Shown here piece by piece: positions 60,336 to 64,000 of a stretch of DNA of 64,000 nt (positions are counted from its first letter, which is position 1; each line of letters opens with the position of its first letter). Below the pieces are notes generated by a model. The model saw only the letters and a list, made by a program, of their open reading frames with translations, was not told the origin of the DNA and searched no databases. The DNA comes from Setaria digitata (Eukaryota > Nematoda > Chromadorea > Rhabditida > Setariidae), in the NCBI GenBank assembly GCA_003640385.1, contig RCAB01000001.1:1054001-1118000 (forward strand), written 5' to 3'. The position numbers and the translations under genes were made by a program.

Positions 60336-61262
60336 CTGTAATAAACGATCAACGGAATATTCGAAAATCTAATGTTGGAATTTAGCAGGAAGTAACTGCC
60401 ATCATTTGGCAACGGTTTTAATGCCCTAGGAGAAGACTGGAAAGAAAAGTGAAAGGGGAAGGTCCACCGGTTTCACCTGCTCCTCTTCCAGCAATTTTTT
60501 TAAAAGACGGTTTGCATTTTGGTTGGGTTATGCTAGAATTCCATTGGGATCTTTGAGTAGGTAGGCTCGTCTATATGTAAGGTATTAATATGAGGTTCGG
60601 ATGCGCTAGACTTATTCATTTCAGGTTGCTTCCTACCAAATGCTAACCAAAGATTGTCCTGAGTGGTACAGATCAGCAACCCATGGCCGCCACCCTTACT
60701 AGGCTAGTGACTTGACAGATGGGAAAGTGCAAAGAAGGAAAATTAAGTTACTGCGTCTGTACGTTCTCTCTTAATAAACTTCCAGGACTATTAATGGGAC
60801 TATCTTGGATTCCACTTGATTCTGTTATTGTTATCCTCAACGAGTAGTTTGTATTCCAAAGATTGATGGAACGAGAGAGACAGCACCTCATAAATCCTAT
60901 AAGCAACTGCTCATTTGTCATGAAAAAAATGTAACTCCCAAGCAGACATGAACTTCGCTATTTATTGTCGACATTTATCCAAAGGAATTTTACTGCAAAT
61001 ACTGTAAACATTCGAATTCTCGGTTCGACTCGTTTATAGCGCTCCATAATTATTTATTGGTCTTGAAGAGATGTATGTGGAATAGGCGGCTAAATGGACA
61101 TTTTAAAAACTTCAAGTTCAAATTTTAGTGGTGGATGGATGGAGGACAAGACTATTTCCCTCTTCCCATTACTTCCTCCTCATCCCATCTTGTTTATTTT
61201 CCATATGCATTCTTTCCTTTAAAATATGAAACTATAGAGCATAATGTAGGATTCGCTTAAAA
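60336..61262. other. Divergent intergenic region, membrane protein / primase
   Basis: About 0.9 kb. It should hold the missing first exon of the membrane-protein gene and both promoters. Nothing coding is recognised. A moderately G+C-rich patch lies near 60640-60720. Confidence 0.4.
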
Positions 61263-64000
61263 ATGTCCGACTTCGATGGGTCATTACTTCGGCAAATTCT
61301 TCCGGAATATTATCAACGACTTTTCCCATTCAAACCTCTATGTAAATGGCTGGCATATGGCGAAGGTTTGTAAGTTGTTCATTTGTTTAGCTTCTTTGAT
61401 TTTTTTATTGCAGACTTTTTAAACTATCAAAGAAAAAATAAAGTCACGCTGAATGTTAAGCATTGGCTTAGACGTATGATTTTTACAGATTTGCAAATGT
61501 TATTTCAAAGAAGAGAGTTAGCTTTTATATTTGAAGACGATCGGCATGTACGATATCAGAGTTTTGAAAGCGATACAGAGTTTGAACGAAAATTATGCAA
61601 AGCAAGTCCACAAAAGCTCGATATTGGTGCAATTTATAATCACAAAGTATAATTCCTAAATTTTATTAAGGAGATTAGTTTGTTTTAGGGATTGGTATTA
61701 TTTCGATTTATTGTTTTTTAGCCTACTCAGGAAGATATTAGAACTAATTTTTACCATTAGTTATTTCTGTCTGTCTTTCATTATCAGATAGAACAATTAG
61801 TTACCAAAATCACTGGCTGTGAATAAAAGTATTTAGTAAGTTTGCTAGAGAGAAACTCTCTAAAGACTAGAATTGGGTTTTCATATTGCTGATAAGAATG
61901 CAAAAGTTCTGCAACAAACACTAACATTATTTAGCCGAAAGACCACAAAAAGTTTGCCGATTTTCACCCGGTTGAACGAGAGCTTATTTTTGACATTGAC
62001 CTAACTGATTATGATGAAATCCGGACATGTTGCTCGTATGTTTTTCAGTATATCTTATAACGCAACACATTTTCTTAAAATTTTCTTAAATGATGTTACG
62101 AAGAGCTAAAAGTAATGCAGCTGGTATTAAGAAGTTTTTGTTTTCTTCAGCATTTATAAAGATAAAATTTGGCGAAAAAAATTGCCACTAAGGAGGGGAA
62201 TTCGGCTTCTGTAGATTACAAAAATTAAATTTTAATACATTATTGGAGTTGTTGCATTTTATATTGTATTTTAGAGAAGCGAAAGTATGTAGAAAATGCT
62301 GGAGATGGATATCTATTGCCGTAGGCATCATAAACCATCTATTGAGAAGTGAGTATTCATTTTGCAATGCGAAAAATTCTTTCACTTATCTTGCTTTACT
62401 TCAAATGGCTTGTTTTGGACCTCGAAAAATTTTATCTTGATAAAACAGGCTTTTAAGTAGTTTGATTTGACGTTATACGTGTCGTTCGTATTAAAGGACA
62501 CTTCGGTTTCAAGCATTGTTTATGGGTATTCTCTGGTCGTCGCGGTATCCACTGCTGGGTTGCGGATGCTGCTGCACGGAAGCTTCAAAATGCTGGTCGG
62601 ATGGCAGTTGTTGAATATCTGTCTCTAGTTATCGTAAGTGAAGGTTTAAGGAAGCTAAACTTCAGGAAAGCGGATAAATAGGTTTTTCTAGAAAGAAATT
62701 TTCGTACGTTTGATTTATGGTCTTATTTCTTAATTGTTCCCACATTACCGGAAACGAGTGGATTCTCACTTTTTTGTTAGTTTAGTTGCTATTAGAAATT
62801 GTAGGGTGGGCAGAAAATTTCGAAAGCAGCAACAAAGCGTACGTTTGTGCATCCCATGTTAGAGGACGTATATAGCTACTTGGTGCAAAGGTTATCTTTA
62901 ATGACTTCTTGTAATTGGCGGAATTTTTTCCAATTTTCTAAAACGGATTGAAATTGGGATTCTATATTTTAGCTCAGACGTAAGTGAACTGATGGTGGAA
63001 CAAGGCTGGATGAGCAATGATGGCTTACTTTCTTTACTGGATGGTTGTTTGAATGAAGAAGTTGAAAAAGAAATCAGAGAAATTATAGATGAAGTCAAAA
63101 CGTGAATTTTTTTTTCGTAAAATTGGGACAGAATTACGTTACGCTATAACTCATAAAAAATATATTGTTTATTCAGCTTTAGGATAGGAAGTGTACATAT
63201 GTCCAAATGTAAAATTTATTTCAGTATTGACTGTTTAAAGAAAAGGTGGAATGCTTTAAGGATCAAATTTGATAAGTACAAACGTGCTGAACTTGGAAGG
63301 AATGGAATTGAATTGTGTGAGGTGATTGAATTCAAAAAATTTTTTATTCAGAAGCATTTAAATCTTCCTCCATAACAAATTTAACAGTGAAACAAAATCG
63401 TTTACCTTGCTTTAAAAGTCTATTACAAAAATTTGCGGGATAAGAAAGCATGAGAAATTCATGATCCATCATTTTCCATCAGTGTTAATGGATAAAGTTA
63501 ATTGACGAAAGTTAATTCAGATCTTTTCCAATAAGATAGATTTATAATCAAAGCAAGACAAAATTCATATTAGGCCAAAAGAATTGATTACAGGTAGCCA
63601 GTCCTCAATCATCATTCCATTTCCGCAGTTACGTGCTGCAACGGACATATCCTCGTCTTGATGTTAATGTTTCCAAAGGAACAAATCATCTGCTCAAAAG
63701 TCCATTTTGCGTACATCCTAAAACAGGCCTTATTGCTGTGCCTATTAATCCGAGTCAAGTATCTGATATAAATCTTATGACATTACCTCGAATAGAGTAA
63801 GCAATTGTTTTCTCAGTCGTGAATGTTTGTTTTCAGAACTATACTCTCTATTTATAGGTTTATGAATTATTAAAGCTCGGAAATATTTCAGCATTTTATT
63901 GTATGAAGTTTCCAAATTAAACTACAACGAAGAAACAAAGGATGATAGGAGGAATTTCGGTACATGTTTCAGTTTGCAGTTACAAAAGTTGATTTATTAC
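61263..64000 (+). CDS. pri-1: DNA primase small (catalytic) subunit, 3' end beyond the window
   Basis: PRIM1 makes the RNA primers used by DNA polymerase alpha. Exons: 61263-61365, 61489-61646, 61935-62035, 62275-62348, 62497-62633, 62805-62890, 62973-63101, 63225-63321, 63594-63796, 63892 to the window edge, in phase, about 399 residues visible of an expected 400-420. Marks: [35 protein letters not shown], metal-binding aspartates in [13 protein letters not shown], the zinc-site cysteines [39 protein letters not shown], and [19 protein letters not shown] with the third catalytic aspartate. Exon 2 was started at 61489, because the upstream acceptor would insert residues that break the alignment of [15 protein letters not shown] with the family. 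Some introns end in AAAG rather than CAG. Confidence 0.95.

Noticed and set aside
61015..61035. tRNA B-box-like ggttcgactcg
   Set aside because: No matching A box or cloverleaf upstream, and one base off the B-box consensus.
61383..61488. Primase exon 2 extended to the ORF start
   Set aside because: The extra basic residues have no counterpart in primase and a better acceptor (ttttacag) lies at 61488.

Overview
The window is AT-rich, intron-dense eukaryotic DNA. The gene content points to a nematode: a DHS-28-type dehydrogenase fused to a sterol-carrier-like domain, a TWK-type two-pore potassium channel, a nematode-style CK1/TTBK kinase, and a TTNCAG acceptor a few bases before many start codons, as expected for spliced-leader trans-splicing. 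A spirurid or filarial worm is the most likely source, but that is inference from style. No bacterial, viral or transposon gene was recognised. All exon coordinates were worked out by hand from splice consensus, reading phase and family similarity. No transcript data were used.

Layout. Left part (0-17 kb): a minus-strand bestrophin channel sits head to head with ess-2 (spliceosome factor ESS2/DGCR14), followed on the same strand by cdk-12 (transcription-elongation kinase with an RS and proline-rich N-terminus and two possible 3' ends). 18-28 kb: a small MPLKIP/TTDN1-like gene (minus) diverges from mpc-1 (mitochondrial pyruvate carrier), then coronin. 29-37 kb: dyskerin (minus) diverges from ran-1. 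A spliced orphan ORF lies between ran-1 and a mitochondrial-type DnaJ protein (minus). 37-47 kb: a Rad60/NIP45-like SUMO-domain protein (minus) diverges from dhs-28, which is followed after about 420 bp by rpn-12 in an operon-like arrangement. 48-54 kb: a CK1/TTBK-like kinase converges on a K2P potassium channel (minus). 54-61 kb is gene-poor and holds the least familiar genes: a secreted Gly/Leu-rich protein with a cysteine-rich tail, a possible orphan last exon, and an N-glycosylated single-pass membrane protein (minus). 61-64 kb: the DNA primase small subunit, cut by the window end.

Most genes are housekeeping: RNA processing and transcription (ess-2, cdk-12, dyskerin), nuclear transport (ran-1), proteolysis (rpn-12), SUMO/genome stability, replication (primase), mitochondrial metabolism (mpc-1, DnaJ) and peroxisomal beta-oxidation (dhs-28). 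Many are divergent pairs with 0.3-1.1 kb between start codons, suggesting shared promoter regions. The candidates for undescribed biology are the two unfamiliar surface/secreted genes at 56-60 kb and the orphan spliced ORF at 35 kb. One clear assembly artefact, a duplicated 54-base segment around a single N, lies at 8.6 kb.
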